From Streptomyces spiroverticillatus (GTDB taxonomy: Bacteria; Actinomycetota; Actinomycetes; Streptomycetales; Streptomycetaceae), in the NCBI GenBank assembly GCA_014650415.1, contig BMUX01000001.1:124001-188000 (forward strand): a stretch of DNA of 64,000 nt, in the 5' to 3' direction. How positions within the stretch are numbered: position 1 is the first letter of the stretch; every line of letters starts with the position of its first letter. Positions 1 to 9,045 of this stretch are shown here, one piece after another. Below the pieces are notes generated by a model. The model did no database searches and was not told the origin of the DNA. It was given only the letters and a program-made list of their open reading frames with translations. The position numbers were made by a program, and so were the translations under genes.

Positions 1-125
1 TCGGCCCGCCGCTGTTCCAGCAGGGCCGCCCGGTCCTGCCCGGACCCGTCCCGTGCCGTCTCGTCCCGCGTTTTCTCAACCTGCCCTGTCTCCAACAGAG
101 TTGCCCTGTCCCCCATAGTTTTCAT
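1..125 (-). CDS. Partial CDS, N-terminus of an unidentified protein
   Basis: An open frame runs from an ATG (complement of 123-125) off the left edge of the window, giving 41 hydrophilic residues beginning MKTMGDRATLLETG. A G-rich stretch about 7 bases upstream of the ATG could be a ribosome binding site, and a second in-frame ATG lies three codons in. A promoter-like pair (TGAAGT, 17 bases, TATACC on the minus strand) lies just upstream, near 155-185. I do not recognise the family, and the product cannot be named from so short a piece. The call rests on the start context and the open frame only. Confidence 0.4.
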   Translation of the reverse strand, partial: MKTMGDRATLLETGQVEKTRDETARDGSGQDRAALLEQRRA

Positions 126-243
126 CGTCGCACCACCCGCAACCCGGGTACACCTGGTATACCGCAGCCATTGAGGTCACTTCAGCGTTTTGTCGACATG
201 CCCACAGGGCGACAAGTCAAACACATACGGTGTACGGACATAC

Positions 244-282
244 GAAGAGGGCCCGAATCCTCAATGGATTCGGGCCCTCTTC
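244..282 (-). terminator. Intrinsic terminator-like hairpin after tRNA-fMet
   Basis: A perfect 17-bp stem (244-260 with 266-282) closes a 5-base loop. It starts only 7 bases beyond the 3' end of the tRNA in the direction of tRNA transcription, so it most likely ends the tRNA transcript. It lacks a clear U-tract, as is usual in streptomycetes. Confidence 0.75.
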
Positions 283-288
283 CTTCAG

Positions 289-362
289 TAGCGGGGACAG
301 GATTTGAACCTGCGACCTCTGGGTTATGAGCCCAGCGAGCTACCGAGCTGCTCCACCCCGCG
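289..362 (-). tRNA. Initiator tRNA-Met (CAU)
   Basis: The minus strand folds into a 74-base tRNA cloverleaf with anticodon CAT at 326-328. The initiator features are present: the first acceptor pair is mismatched (C1 against U72), and the anticodon stem has three consecutive G:C pairs next to the loop. The T-loop carries the usual GTTCAAATC sequence. No CCA is encoded. It supplies formyl-methionyl tRNA for translation initiation. Its 5' end is overlapped by a 17-bp inverted repeat (350-366 with 384-400), described separately. Confidence 0.95.
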
Positions 363-400
363 TCGTTGTCCTGCAACCGTACCACGACGCGGGGTGGAGC
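350..400. repeat. 17-bp perfect inverted repeat overlapping the tRNA 5' end
   Basis: Bases 350-366 and 384-400 are perfect reverse complements separated by 17 bases. The left arm holds the first 13 bases of the tRNA and four flanking bases. The right arm lies between the tRNA and the stop codon of the upstream UPF0182 gene. In a transcript reading through from that gene, the tRNA acceptor and D-arm bases would be trapped in this hairpin. It may act as the UPF0182 terminator. Confidence 0.8.
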
Positions 401-445
401 CCTTCTGAGCCCTCGCGGGCCCTGCCGGACCTCTCCGGCCTGCGA

Positions 446-3361
446 CTACTCGTTCTTCGCAGGGTCCTTCTTCTCGGGCGCCTTCGGGTCCTCCTTGGCC
501 GGGGGCGCCGACTTCTGCGCGTCGGCCGCACGCTGGAGCGCGTCCTGCAGCTTCTCCTGCGCCTTGCCGTACGCGACCCAGTCCTGCGGGGTCTTCTGGA
601 GCGCCTTCTGGCCCTCGTCGTACGCCGCGGTGGCGTCCGCGATGGCCTTCTGGAGGGCGGCGGAGCCGGTGGCCGGCGGCTTGGTGGTGCCGTCGTCACC
701 CTTGTCCGGCGGAGTCTCCGCACCCTTCTCGCCGAAGACCGCGTTGAGCGCCTCGGCCAGGCTGTTCTTGAAGACGGTCTCCTTGCCGTACGACACGGCG
801 ACCCTCTTCAGCAGCGGGTACTGGGCGCTGTTGCCCTCCGCGTACACCGGTTCCACGTACAGGAAGCCGTTGTTGAGCGGGATCGTCAGCAGGTTGCCGT
901 ACTCGATGTTGGAGTTGGCGCCCTTCATGTTGCGGACGAACTCGGCGACGTCGGCGTTGCCGTTGAGGCGGCTCTGCACCTGTTGCGGACCCGGCACGTC
1001 GCCCGTGACCCTCAAGAGCCTTATGGTGCCGTAGCCCGGGCTGGAGGCGTCGGCGTCGACCGCCATGAACCCGCCGAGGTTGGGGCGTCCGTTGGGCGTG
1101 AAGGTCGTCGTCAGGGAGAACTTCTGCTCCTTGTCGTCGGGCATCTTCAGGCTCAGGTAGTACGGCGGGACCGCACCCTTGGCGTCGGTCGTCGGGTCGT
1201 CCGGGACCTGCCAGGCGTCGGAGCCCGAGTAGAACTGCTTCGGCTCCTCCACGTGGTAGCGGGTGAGCAGCTCGCGCTGGACCTTGAACATGTCCTGCGG
1301 GTAGCGCAGGTGCTCCTTGAGCTGCGCGGGGATCTTGTCCTTGTCCTCGACCGTGCCCGGGAACGCCTTCTTCCAGGTCTTGAGGACCGGGTCCTTCTCG
1401 TCCCACTCGTAGAGCTTGACCGTGCCGTCGTACGCGTCGACGGTCGCCTTCACCGAGTTGCGGATGTAGTTGACCTGGTTCTGCTGGGCGACGACGGCGC
1501 GCTGGTTGGTGGTCAGCGAGTCGGTCGTGGTGTCGCCGAGCGTGGTGCGCGAGGCGTACGGGTAGCCGTTGGTCGTCGTGTAGGCGTCGACGATCCACTG
1601 GATGCGGTCGCCGATGATCGCCGGGTAGGCGTCGCCGTCGATGGTCAGCCAGGGGGCGACGGCCTCGACGCGCTGCTTGGGCGTGCGGTTGTAGAGGATC
1701 CGCGAGCCCTCGCCGATGGCGCCGGAGTAGAGGATCTGCGGCTCGCTCATCGTGACGGCGTAGGCCGCACGGTTGAACGGGTTGGAGAGGTTGACACCGC
1801 TGTTGCCCTTGTAGCTGGTGGTCTTGGTGTCCTCTCCGTTCTTCTCGTAGTCGAGCTCCTGCTGCGGGCCGCCGACGATCGAGTACTGCTCGGTCTTCTC
1901 GCCGTAGTAGATCCGCTGCTCGTACTTCGCCTTGTCGGTGAGGACGCCCTTGGACGGCAGCCCCGACTCGGTGAACTCCGGGCCGCCCTCGGTGTCCGTG
2001 TTGATGGACGTGCCCTTGGCGGTCACCGCACCGTAACCGTGCGTGTAGTAGAAGTGGTCGTTGATCCAGTTCCGCTTCGGGATGCCCTTGAGGTCCAGCT
2101 CGCGCAGACCGATGACGGTGTCCTGACCGTTGTAGCGGTCCACGTCGAGAGTCTCGGGGAACTGGTAGTACTTCCGCTCCTGCTGGAGCTGGCGGAAGGT
2201 GGGCGAGACCACGTTCGGGTCGAGCAGGCGGTAGCTGGCCGCCGTGTCGGCGTCCTTGCGCAACTGCGCGTTGTCGCCGCCGTCGCCCGCACCCTGGTAG
2301 TCGGTGACCTTCGCGCCGTCGATGGCGTACGCCTTGCGGGTCGCATCGATGTTCTTCTTGATGTACTCCGCTTCCTTGGCCTGCTCGTTCGGCTGGACCT
2401 GGAACTTCTGGACGATCGCCGGGTAGAGCCCGCCGATCAGGATCGCGGAGAGCACCATCAGGCCGAAGCCGATCACCGGCAGCTGCCAGGTGCGGCGCCA
2501 CAGCGTCGCGAAGAACAGCACGGCGCAGATGACGGCGATGCAGAACAGGATCGTCTTCGCCGGGAGGTAGGCGTTGGCGTCGACGTACCGCAGACCGGTC
2601 CAGTTGCCGGTGGCCTTGAAGTCACTGGACTTCACCGCCAGCCCGTACCGGTCCAGCCAGTACGCCACGGCCTTCAGCGCGACGAAGATGCCGAGCAGCA
2701 CCGACAGGTGACCGGTGGCGGCGGCGGTCGCCCGGGCACCGGGGCTGGTGATCCGCAGTCCGCCGTACAGGTAGTGCACCAGGGCGGCGGCGACCAGCGA
2801 GATCACCGCGGCGGCGAACCCGAAGCCGAGCAGGAACCGGTACCAGGGCAGGTCGAAGGCGTAGAACGCCACGTCGAGCCCGAACTGCGGGTCCTTCTGC
2901 CCGAACAGTTCGCCGTTGACCCACAGCAGCCAGGTGCGCCACTGTCCGGCGGCGGAGGCGCCCGCGATCAGCCCGACGAGGGCGGTGATCGCGATCAGCA
3001 CCCACTTCTTGTACGGGGCCAGACCCATCCGGTAGCGGTCGAGGCTCTGCTGCTCCATCGACATCGCGCTGAGCGGGGGCCGCAGGCGGTGCGCCAGCCA
3101 GACGTTCACGCCGACGGCGGCGGCCATGAGGAGACCGAAGACGGCGAACAGCCCGATCTTGGTCCACAGGGTGGTGGTGAAGACGGAGGAGAACTTGACC
3201 GACCGGTACCAGAGCCAGTCCGTCCAGAACCCTGCGAACATGACGAACGCCATGGCCAGGACGGCCAGGACCCCCAGTGTCATGAGCAGGGTCCGGGCGC
3301 GCCGGGAGGGCCGGCCCACTCTGATCCGTGGCCCGGTCGGGCCTCCGCCGCGGTCCGGCAT
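446..3361 (-). CDS. UPF0182 family integral membrane protein
   Basis: This 971-residue protein belongs to the UPF0182 (COG1615) family of large actinobacterial membrane proteins. The N-terminal third carries about seven hydrophobic segments, starting with a helix after a basic leader. The remainder is a long, probably extracytoplasmic region containing the conserved stretches [21 protein letters not shown] and [13 protein letters not shown]. The C-terminal tail is Lys/Ala/Pro/Glu-rich. The function of the family is unknown. I chose the ATG at 3361, which starts MPDRGGG as in relatives I recall; a TTG at 3373 with GAGG about 8 bases upstream is a real alternative. The gene is divergent from the PPA1309 gene and is followed by the initiator tRNA. 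Confidence 0.9.
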   Translation of the reverse strand: MPDRGGGPTGPRIRVGRPSRRARTLLMTLGVLAVLAMAFVMFAGFWTDWLWYRSVKFSSVFTTTLWTKIGLFAVFGLLMAAAVGVNVWLAHRLRPPLSAMSMEQQSLDRYRMGLAPYKKWVLIAITALVGLIAGASAAGQWRTWLLWVNGELFGQKDPQFGLDVAFYAFDLPWYRFLLGFGFAAAVISLVAAALVHYLYGGLRITSPGARATAAATGHLSVLLGIFVALKAVAYWLDRYGLAVKSSDFKATGNWTGLRYVDANAYLPAKTILFCIAVICAVLFFATLWRRTWQLPVIGFGLMVLSAILIGGLYPAIVQKFQVQPNEQAKEAEYIKKNIDATRKAYAIDGAKVTDYQGAGDGGDNAQLRKDADTAASYRLLDPNVVSPTFRQLQQERKYYQFPETLDVDRYNGQDTVIGLRELDLKGIPKRNWINDHFYYTHGYGAVTAKGTSINTDTEGGPEFTESGLPSKGVLTDKAKYEQRIYYGEKTEQYSIVGGPQQELDYEKNGEDTKTTSYKGNSGVNLSNPFNRAAYAVTMSEPQILYSGAIGEGSRILYNRTPKQRVEAVAPWLTIDGDAYPAIIGDRIQWIVDAYTTTNGYPYASRTTLGDTTTDSLTTNQRAVVAQQNQVNYIRNSVKATVDAYDGTVKLYEWDEKDPVLKTWKKAFPGTVEDKDKIPAQLKEHLRYPQDMFKVQRELLTRYHVEEPKQFYSGSDAWQVPDDPTTDAKGAVPPYYLSLKMPDDKEQKFSLTTTFTPNGRPNLGGFMAVDADASSPGYGTIRLLRVTGDVPGPQQVQSRLNGNADVAEFVRNMKGANSNIEYGNLLTIPLNNGFLYVEPVYAEGNSAQYPLLKRVAVSYGKETVFKNSLAEALNAVFGEKGAETPPDKGDDGTTKPPATGSAALQKAIADATAAYDEGQKALQKTPQDWVAYGKAQEKLQDALQRAADAQKSAPPAKEDPKAPEKKDPAKNE

Positions 3362-3527
3362 CTGGAAAGCCAACGTGCGCACCTCGAAGTTCGCTGTTGT
3401 GTTTGCGGTGTCTAGCGGGTCTAGCAGGTATCTCCGGGCCCCGCGATCGTAGGACCCGTACCTATGCAACTTACTGAAGCTTTACTCAGTTCCCGCTTTG
3501 GGGGCCGAAGGAGGCAGGATATTCACC

Positions 3528-4109
3528 ATGTCCAACTCCTCCCCCTCAGACCACATCCCTCCGATGCCCGCTCCGGGCACGCCGATGGCCGCCAGTCCGC
3601 TCACCCGGGCGGTCCTGGAGATCGACGAGTACGCCTCCGGCCTCGGCTGGGACAAGCCCGCGCGGCTGTTCGCGCTGGTGGACACGGCGAAGCTGCGCAA
3701 GCAGGAGCCGGGGCTCGCCAAGCAGCTCGGCATCGAGCCGGGGCAGGCCGCCGGGTTCACGCCGATCGAGCAGGAGGAGATTCCGCGCGGCAAGGCGCTG
3801 GACGAGTTCCTCGGCACGATCGCCTGGCCCGGCCAGGTGGCGGGCTGCGCGCTCACGGTGGAGCGTCTGATGCTGCCGCCGTCGGCGGAGGCGTCGGTGC
3901 CGGAGGGGATGAAGGGCAAGCAGCTCACCAAGTGGGTCGCCGCGCACCCGGACCGCCAGGAAGTGCGGATGACGGTGGCGGTGCTGCGCGGCGGGGCCCG
4001 CGAGTCGGCGATCCGGCTGCGCGAGAAGGACTCGCCGAACGAGGTGCTGACGGGTCCGGACCTGGTGCCGGGGCTCGCGGAGGCGCTGGCGGCGACGTTC
4101 GAGTCGTAG
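3528..4109 (+). CDS. PPA1309 family protein (function unknown)
   Basis: This soluble 193-residue protein contains the features I associate with the actinobacterial PPA1309 family, including the stretch TIAWPGQVAGCALTVERLML and the C-terminal RESAIRLREKDSPNEVL. Relatives commonly sit beside UPF0182 and PDZ-protease genes, as here. No signal peptide or membrane helix is visible. The start is the ATG at 3528, preceded by GAAGGAGG at 3507-3514. An in-frame start ten codons upstream has no such site. The gene is divergent from UPF0182 and convergent with the protease gene, whose stop lies 14 bases away. No enzymatic activity can be inferred. Confidence 0.8.
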   Translation: MSNSSPSDHIPPMPAPGTPMAASPLTRAVLEIDEYASGLGWDKPARLFALVDTAKLRKQEPGLAKQLGIEPGQAAGFTPIEQEEIPRGKALDEFLGTIAWPGQVAGCALTVERLMLPPSAEASVPEGMKGKQLTKWVAAHPDRQEVRMTVAVLRGGARESAIRLREKDSPNEVLTGPDLVPGLAEALAATFES

Positions 4110-4123
4110 CTCTTCGGCCCGGG

Positions 4124-5212
4124 TCAGCCTGTCGTGCACTTCGGCAGGCTCGCCCGGTCTCCCTTGCTGATGCCGTCCATCGCCTTCACGGCGTCGTCGA
4201 GGGTGTCCACCTTCACGAGGGTGAGCCCGTCGGGGACGTCGGCGGAGGCGGTCGCGCAGTTGTCCTTGGGCGTCAGGAAGTACTCCGCGCCCGCGGCCCG
4301 GGCGGCGACGGTCTTCATCTGGATGCCGCCGATCGGGCCGACCTTGCCCTTCTCGTCGATCGTGCCCGTACCGGCGACGAACTTTCCGCCGGTCAGGTCG
4401 CCCTCGGTGAGCTTGTCGTAGATGCCGAGCGAGAACATCAGCCCGGCGCTGGGGCCGCCCACGTCGGCCAGCTTGATGTCGATGGTGAACGGGAAGGTGT
4501 GGTCGGTACCGGCCTGGATGCCGACGATCGCCCGGTCGTTGTCCTCGGCCTTGCGGGTGGTGACGCTGACCTTCTCGGTGGTCGTGGGCTCCTTGTGCGC
4601 CTTCTCGGCTGCCTCGGCGTCCTTGACCGGCACGATGGTGAAGACGACCGTCTCACCGGGCTTGTGCTTGGTGACCAGCTTGGCGACGTCGCCCGGCTCC
4701 ACGACCTTCGTGCCGTCGACCTCACGGATGACGTCGCCGGCGTGCAGCTTGTCCTCCGCGGGGCTGTCCTTGACGACGCTCGCGACGACCACCCGGGTGG
4801 CGACGGGGATCTTCAGCTCCTTGAGGGCGGCCACCTTGGCGCTCTCCTGGGACTGGCTGAACTCCTCGGCGTTCTCCTGCGTGGACTGCTCCTCGGTCTT
4901 GCCGTCCGGGTAGAGCGTGTCGTGCGGCACCACGATGCTGTCGTGGGCCAGCCAGCCGGCCACCGTTTCGACGAGGTTCATCCGGTAGTCGGCGCCCGTG
5001 ACGCGGACCGTGGTCATGTTGAGGTGACCGGTGGTCGGGTACGTCTTGCGGCCGGAGATCTGGAGCACCGGCTCGCCGCCCGCCTCGCCGAGCGTGTTCA
5101 CCGTGGGGCCCGGGGACATCTCCGAATACGGAACCTTGATGAGGACACCCGCACAGAGCAGCGCGATGAGAACGAGGGTGGAAGCGAGCATCGTCGCAGT
5201 GCGGCGTGGCAT
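4124..5212 (-). CDS. Membrane-anchored PDZ and Lon-type (S16) serine protease
   Basis: This 362-residue protein has an N-terminal membrane anchor (about residues 8-26), a PDZ-like domain (about 130-200) and a C-terminal Lon-type proteolytic domain (about 225-345). The catalytic dyad is visible: Ser255 within GGPSAGLM and Lys300 within GGIQMK. The domain order matches the YlbL/SdrC-like family of PDZ-S16 proteases, which act outside the membrane. The substrate is unknown. The start is the ATG at 5212. The gene lies downstream of a 56-residue membrane protein gene on the same strand and is convergent with the PPA1309 gene. In Mycobacterium the equivalent gene also neighbours UPF0182. Confidence 0.9.
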   Translation of the reverse strand: MPRRTATMLASTLVLIALLCAGVLIKVPYSEMSPGPTVNTLGEAGGEPVLQISGRKTYPTTGHLNMTTVRVTGADYRMNLVETVAGWLAHDSIVVPHDTLYPDGKTEEQSTQENAEEFSQSQESAKVAALKELKIPVATRVVVASVVKDSPAEDKLHAGDVIREVDGTKVVEPGDVAKLVTKHKPGETVVFTIVPVKDAEAAEKAHKEPTTTEKVSVTTRKAEDNDRAIVGIQAGTDHTFPFTIDIKLADVGGPSAGLMFSLGIYDKLTEGDLTGGKFVAGTGTIDEKGKVGPIGGIQMKTVAARAAGAEYFLTPKDNCATASADVPDGLTLVKVDTLDDAVKAMDGISKGDRASLPKCTTG

Positions 5213-5316
5213 GGAACGACAGTACGGGACGGGCCTGCACGTGCACCGCTGGGGCCGGTCCGTACGGGGCGCTCGGGGGTTCCGGCGGCTCTCGCGTACG
5301 GAGGGGGCTCGGCGTC

Positions 5317-5340
5317 AGGCGGCCGGGGGTCGGGCCGCCT
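5317..5340 (-). terminator. Hairpin downstream of the 56-residue membrane protein gene
   Basis: An 8-bp perfect stem (5317-5324 with 5333-5340) with an 8-base loop starts 14 bases past the stop codon. The neighbourhood also repeats the last codons of the gene (CGGTTCCGAGGC occurs twice), so part of the structure arose by local duplication. Confidence 0.45.
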
Positions 5341-5353
5341 CGGAACCGGGGTG

Positions 5354-5524
5354 TCAGGCGGCCTCGGAACCGGAGTGGGACTTTTCCATCGCTTCGCGGA
5401 ACTTCTCGTAGCCCGCCAACTCGGCGACATCGCCGGTCGTGCGATTGCGGGCGGCCCAGCTTCCCCATATCGCAGCCCCTACGGCTGCGAAAAGCGGAAT
5501 CAGCAACCAGGCAAGTGCAGCCAT
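5354..5524 (-). CDS. Small single-span membrane protein
   Basis: This 56-residue protein consists of one hydrophobic segment (about residues 2-22, ALAWLLIPLFAAVGAAIWGS) followed by a charged cytoplasmic tail ending SHSGSEAA. I chose the ATG at 5524 because GGGAGGT lies 5-6 bases upstream. A longer frame exists but has no such signal. The gene precedes the PDZ-protease gene on the same strand with a 141-base gap and follows moaE at a distance of about 160 bases. I do not recognise a named family. A role near the membrane protease is only a guess from position. Confidence 0.75.
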   Translation of the reverse strand: MAALAWLLIPLFAAVGAAIWGSWAARNRTTGDVAELAGYEKFREAMEKSHSGSEAA

Positions 5525-5685
5525 TCCGACCTCCCGACCCAGTGAGCGACCGCTGAACAATCCCGAGCGATCGCAGCCAGCCGATCAGCAGATTAACCAT
5601 CCGCTGCTTCAACGCTCGGGCCCGGGGTCGGGTTACGCAAATCGGTGCGGTTGAGGGCATCCGTGTTTAGAGCCCGGACTTGCGG

Positions 5686-6159
5686 CTAACAGGCCCCCAC
5701 CCATTCCTCCGTGCCGTCGGAGAATTTCTGGTGCTTCCAGATGGGCACTTCGTGCTTCAGGTCGTCGATGAGCATGCGGCAGGCCTCGAACGCCTCCGCC
5801 CGGTGCGGGCAGGAGACGGCGACGACGACCGCCAGGTCGCCCACCGTCAGATCACCCACCCGGTGCACCGCCGCGAGCGCCCGGACGGGGTACTTGGCGA
5901 CGACCTGCTCGGCCACCCGGCGCAGCTCCGCCTCGGCGGTGGGGTGGCAGGAGTAGCCCAGCGCGTCGACGTCCGCGCCGCCGTCGTGGTTGCGCACGGT
6001 GCCGACGAACAGGGCGGTGCCGCCCGCCGCGTCCTCCCCGACGGCCCGGAAGACCTCGTCGAGGGAGAGCGCCGTGTCACGGATGGCGAGCAGCCGGATC
6101 GGGGCCTGCGCCGCCTGTTCGCCCGGGTGGGTGGTGATGGTGCTGGGAGTGCCTGCCAT
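5686..6159 (-). CDS. moaE: Molybdopterin synthase catalytic subunit MoaE
   Basis: This 157-residue protein has the MoaE fold signature: FVGTVRNHDGG near residue 52, the HRVGDLTVGD stretch, SCPHRAEAFEAC, and a C-terminal PIWKHQKFSDG with the conserved active-site lysines. MoaE with thiocarboxylated MoaD converts precursor Z (cPMP) into molybdopterin. No moaD is adjacent. MoeZ, the enzyme that adenylates and sulfurates MoaD-like carrier proteins, is encoded 34 kb away in this window. The ATG at 6159 has a GGGGGT stretch directly upstream. The N-terminal 20 residues are low-complexity and longer than usual for the family. Confidence 0.92.
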   Translation of the reverse strand: MAGTPSTITTHPGEQAAQAPIRLLAIRDTALSLDEVFRAVGEDAAGGTALFVGTVRNHDGGADVDALGYSCHPTAEAELRRVAEQVVAKYPVRALAAVHRVGDLTVGDLAVVVAVSCPHRAEAFEACRMLIDDLKHEVPIWKHQKFSDGTEEWVGAC

Positions 6160-6271
6160 ACCCCCATCGTGCCGTACGCCACTGACAACGCGGAATTGCG
6201 TGATCGCCCGGCACGCGGGGGCGACCTCTGGAGCCTCCTACAGTTGCGCCGGACCCAAGGCTTGGCTGCGG

Positions 6272-7420
6272 TCAGATGCGGCGGCGCGCCTTGCGGGCGC
6301 GGCGCACCAGTGCGGCCGTACCGAGCAGCGCGACGGTGGCACCCGCGGCACCGGCTGCGGTGGCGTCTTTCCGGCCGAGCCTGCGTCCGGCGACGGTGTG
6401 CCGTCCTTCCACCTCTTTGAGGAGCTCGGCGAGGACTTCCTCGTTCGTCCACCGGGGCCGCCAGCCGGCGTCGTGCAGCCGGGAGACGCTGACCACCCAG
6501 GGGTGCATGGTGTACGCCAGGTCGCCCGCCGGTGACGGTGTCAGGCCGATCCGGTGCAGGCGTGCGGCAGCGCCCAGGGCGACCGCCGAGGGCAGCTCCA
6601 TGCGGCGGATGCCGCTGAGCTCCTCGACCTCCTCCTGCTCCAGCCAGCCGTCGCAGCCCACCGCGATCTCGCCCTCGACCTTCTCCAGGACGGCGTACTC
6701 CAGGGCACTCACCAGGTCGTCCACGTGGCAGAACTGCCAGGTGGGGCGCGATCCGGCGGCCACCAGGAGGCGGGGCGACTCGAAGTAGCGGGTCAGGGCC
6801 GTGTCCGTACCGCCGACCAGGACGGCGGGGCGGACGACCGTGACGTTGAGGCCGGGGTGGGCGCGCGGGGCGCGGCGGCCCAGCCGCTCGACCTCCAGGA
6901 GGTCGCCGACGCCGGTGGCCTCGGCGGTGGCGCGCAGTTCGGCGTCCTCGGAGAGGGGGATGTCGTTGTCGGGCAGGGCGCCGTAGACCATGGCGCTGGT
7001 GCACAGCACGACCCGGTGCACCCCTGCGGCGGCTGCGGCGGTGAGCACCGTCTGCGTGCCGCGCACGTTGTACGCGGTGCGGGCGGCGGGGTCGGTCTCC
7101 AGGTCGAGGTCGAGCGCCAGGTGCACGACGACGTCGGCGCCGCGCAGCTTCTCGGCGATGGCCGGGTCACGGACGTCGAGGATGTGCCACTGCGCCTCGG
7201 AGACGTCGCCGCGCCGCTCGTCGATCGCGACGACCTGCTTGATCTCCTCGGACTCGGCCAGTCGCCGGGTCAGGTGGGCGCCGACTCCGGACGCGGCACC
7301 GGTGACCGCGACGACCGGGCCGCGCACGGAGCCGCGCGACGGGACGGAGGGGGTTGACGGGTTTCGCGCTGCGCGAACCTGGGATTCTGTTGCGCGAACC
7401 TGCGGATCTGGGGAACTCAC
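6272..7420 (-). CDS. NAD-dependent epimerase/dehydratase (extended SDR)
   Basis: This 382-residue extended short-chain dehydrogenase has a nucleotide-binding glycine motif (VTGAASGVGAHL, about residues 37-48) and a family-type active-site region CTSAMVYGALPDN. The C-terminus ends in a hydrophobic segment followed by a very basic tail (VRRARKARRRI), suggesting membrane attachment. The substrate cannot be told; sugar nucleotides are usual for the family. I chose the GTG at 7420 because GGAG lies 7 bases upstream; a much longer in-frame extension is Arg/Pro-rich and uncharacteristic. The gene is divergent from the zincin-like gene at 7612. Confidence 0.85.
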   Translation of the reverse strand: MSSPDPQVRATESQVRAARNPSTPSVPSRGSVRGPVVAVTGAASGVGAHLTRRLAESEEIKQVVAIDERRGDVSEAQWHILDVRDPAIAEKLRGADVVVHLALDLDLETDPAARTAYNVRGTQTVLTAAAAAGVHRVVLCTSAMVYGALPDNDIPLSEDAELRATAEATGVGDLLEVERLGRRAPRAHPGLNVTVVRPAVLVGGTDTALTRYFESPRLLVAAGSRPTWQFCHVDDLVSALEYAVLEKVEGEIAVGCDGWLEQEEVEELSGIRRMELPSAVALGAAARLHRIGLTPSPAGDLAYTMHPWVVSVSRLHDAGWRPRWTNEEVLAELLKEVEGRHTVAGRRLGRKDATAAGAAGATVALLGTAALVRRARKARRRI

Positions 7421-7611
7421 CGGGCGTCTCCAGCGGTTGTCTTCAGTACGTACGCGAGTTGGCGCGTGCGGACCAGGTGGCGTCCATCCTGCCGCAGGCC
7501 CCGAGTCGGCGGAGCACCGAGCCCGGAACCTGTTCGGGTGTCTACGCTGGGTGCAGAAGCCGGGCAGCCGCCGCCGGCCAACTCCGGCGGCCCTACGAGC
7601 CGAGGAAACCC

Positions 7612-9045
7612 GTGAGTGACACCCCATTCGGATTCGGCCTTCCGCCGGAGGAGCCGGAGGACGGCGACGGCAAGAAGAAGGACCCTGCCGGTGGTGGGCA
7701 GGGTTCCGGCAACCCGCAGAACCCCTTCGGGTTCGGCGGTCTGCCCGGCATGGGCGGCGCCGGCGGTGACAATCCGTTCGCCGCGATGTTCGGTTCGATG
7801 AACCCGAACGACCTGGGCGCCGCCTTCCAGCAGCTCGGCCAGATGCTGAGCTACGAGGGCGGTCCCGTGAACTGGGACATGGCCAAGGACGTCGCCCGGC
7901 AGACCGTCGCGCAGGGCGCCTCCGACGGCACCAAGGACGCCAGTGTGAGCGCCGGCGAGCGCTCGGCGGTCGAGGAGGCCGTGCGCCTCGCCGACCACTG
8001 GCTGGACGGCGTGACGTCGCTGCCCTCCGGTGCGACCACCGCGGTGGCGTGGAGCCGTGCGGAGTGGGTCGAGGCGACCCTGCCCGCGTGGAAGCAGCTC
8101 GTGGACCCGGTGGCGGAGCGCGTCGGCGCGGCCATGGGCGATGTGCTGCCCGAGGAGATGCAGGCCATGGCGGGCCCGCTGATCGGCATGATGCGCTCCA
8201 TGGGCGGCGCCATGTTCGGCCAGCAGATCGGGCAGGCCATCGGTGTGCTGGCGGGCGAGGTGACCGGGTCGACCGACATCGGTCTGCCGCTGGGCCCGGC
8301 CGGCAAGGCCGCTCTGCTGCCGTTGAACGTGGCGGCGTTCGGCAAGGACCTGAGCGTCGACGAGAACGAGGTACGGCTGTACCTGGCGCTGCGCGAGGCC
8401 GCCCACCAGCGGCTCTTCGCGCACGTGCCGTGGCTGCGCTCGCACCTGTTCGGCGCGGTCGAGGGGTACGCCCGCGGGATCACCGTGGACACCTCGAAGC
8501 TGGAGGAGGCGGTCGGCGGTCTCGACCCGTCCAACCCCGAGCAGCTTCAGGAGGCCCTCCAGCAGGGCATGTTCCAGCCGGAGGAGACTCCGGCGCAGAA
8601 GGCCGCCCTGGCCCGTCTGGAGACGGCGCTGGCGCTCGTCGAGGGCTGGGTGGACGCGGTCGTGCACGAGGCCGCCAAGCCCCGTCTGACGTCCGCCGAC
8701 GCGCTGCGTGAGACGCTGCGCAGGCGGCGCGCCACCGGTGGTCCGGCCGAGCAGACCTTCGCGACGCTGGTGGGCATGCAGCTGCGCCCGCGCCGTCTGC
8801 GGGACGCCGCCCGGCTGTGGGCCTCGCTCACGGACGCGCGGGGCCACGAGGGCCGCGACGGGCTGTGGGAGCACCCGGACATGCTGCCGACGGCCGCCGA
8901 CCTGGACGACCCGGACGGCTTCGTGCACCGCGAGCAGATGGACTTCTCCGAGCTGGACAAGATGCTCGGCGAGGCGGCGAGCGGTTCTGCCGGGGACAAG
9001 CCGGACCTCAAGAAGGACGACGAAGGCGACGAGGGCGGCAAGTGA
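7612..9045 (+). CDS. Zincin-like putative hydrolase (DUF2342 family)
   Basis: This 477-residue protein matches the actinobacterial family annotated as zinc-dependent metalloprotease or F420-biosynthesis-associated (zincin_2/DUF2342). The N-terminus is Gly/Pro/Phe-rich (NPFGFGGLPGMGGAGGDNPF). The core carries EAAHQRLFAHVPWLRSHLFG and the later EGWVDAVVHEAA, where a zinc site would be expected. A classical HEXXH is absent, so activity is uncertain. The C-terminal tail is Lys/Asp-rich. The GTG start at 7612 is preceded by GAGGA. Its stop overlaps the start of the NUDIX gene by four bases, so the two are translationally coupled. Confidence 0.85.
   Translation: MSDTPFGFGLPPEEPEDGDGKKKDPAGGGQGSGNPQNPFGFGGLPGMGGAGGDNPFAAMFGSMNPNDLGAAFQQLGQMLSYEGGPVNWDMAKDVARQTVAQGASDGTKDASVSAGERSAVEEAVRLADHWLDGVTSLPSGATTAVAWSRAEWVEATLPAWKQLVDPVAERVGAAMGDVLPEEMQAMAGPLIGMMRSMGGAMFGQQIGQAIGVLAGEVTGSTDIGLPLGPAGKAALLPLNVAAFGKDLSVDENEVRLYLALREAAHQRLFAHVPWLRSHLFGAVEGYARGITVDTSKLEEAVGGLDPSNPEQLQEALQQGMFQPEETPAQKAALARLETALALVEGWVDAVVHEAAKPRLTSADALRETLRRRRATGGPAEQTFATLVGMQLRPRRLRDAARLWASLTDARGHEGRDGLWEHPDMLPTAADLDDPDGFVHREQMDFSELDKMLGEAASGSAGDKPDLKKDDEGDEGGK

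Noticed and set aside
182..400. Possible integrated element at the initiator tRNA
   Set aside because: No integrase, excisionase or direct repeat of the tRNA 3' end was found. Only the 5' end is repeated, and inverted, which is not the usual attachment-site pattern.
326..3415. A 1029-codon open frame on the plus strand opposite UPF0182, and similar very long frames elsewhere (for example 12784-16845 minus, 37395-42806 plus)
   Set aside because: They are by-products of strong G/C third-position bias opposite real genes. Their products are Arg/Pro/Gly-rich, without domains, and lack start signals, while the opposite strand has clear protein families.
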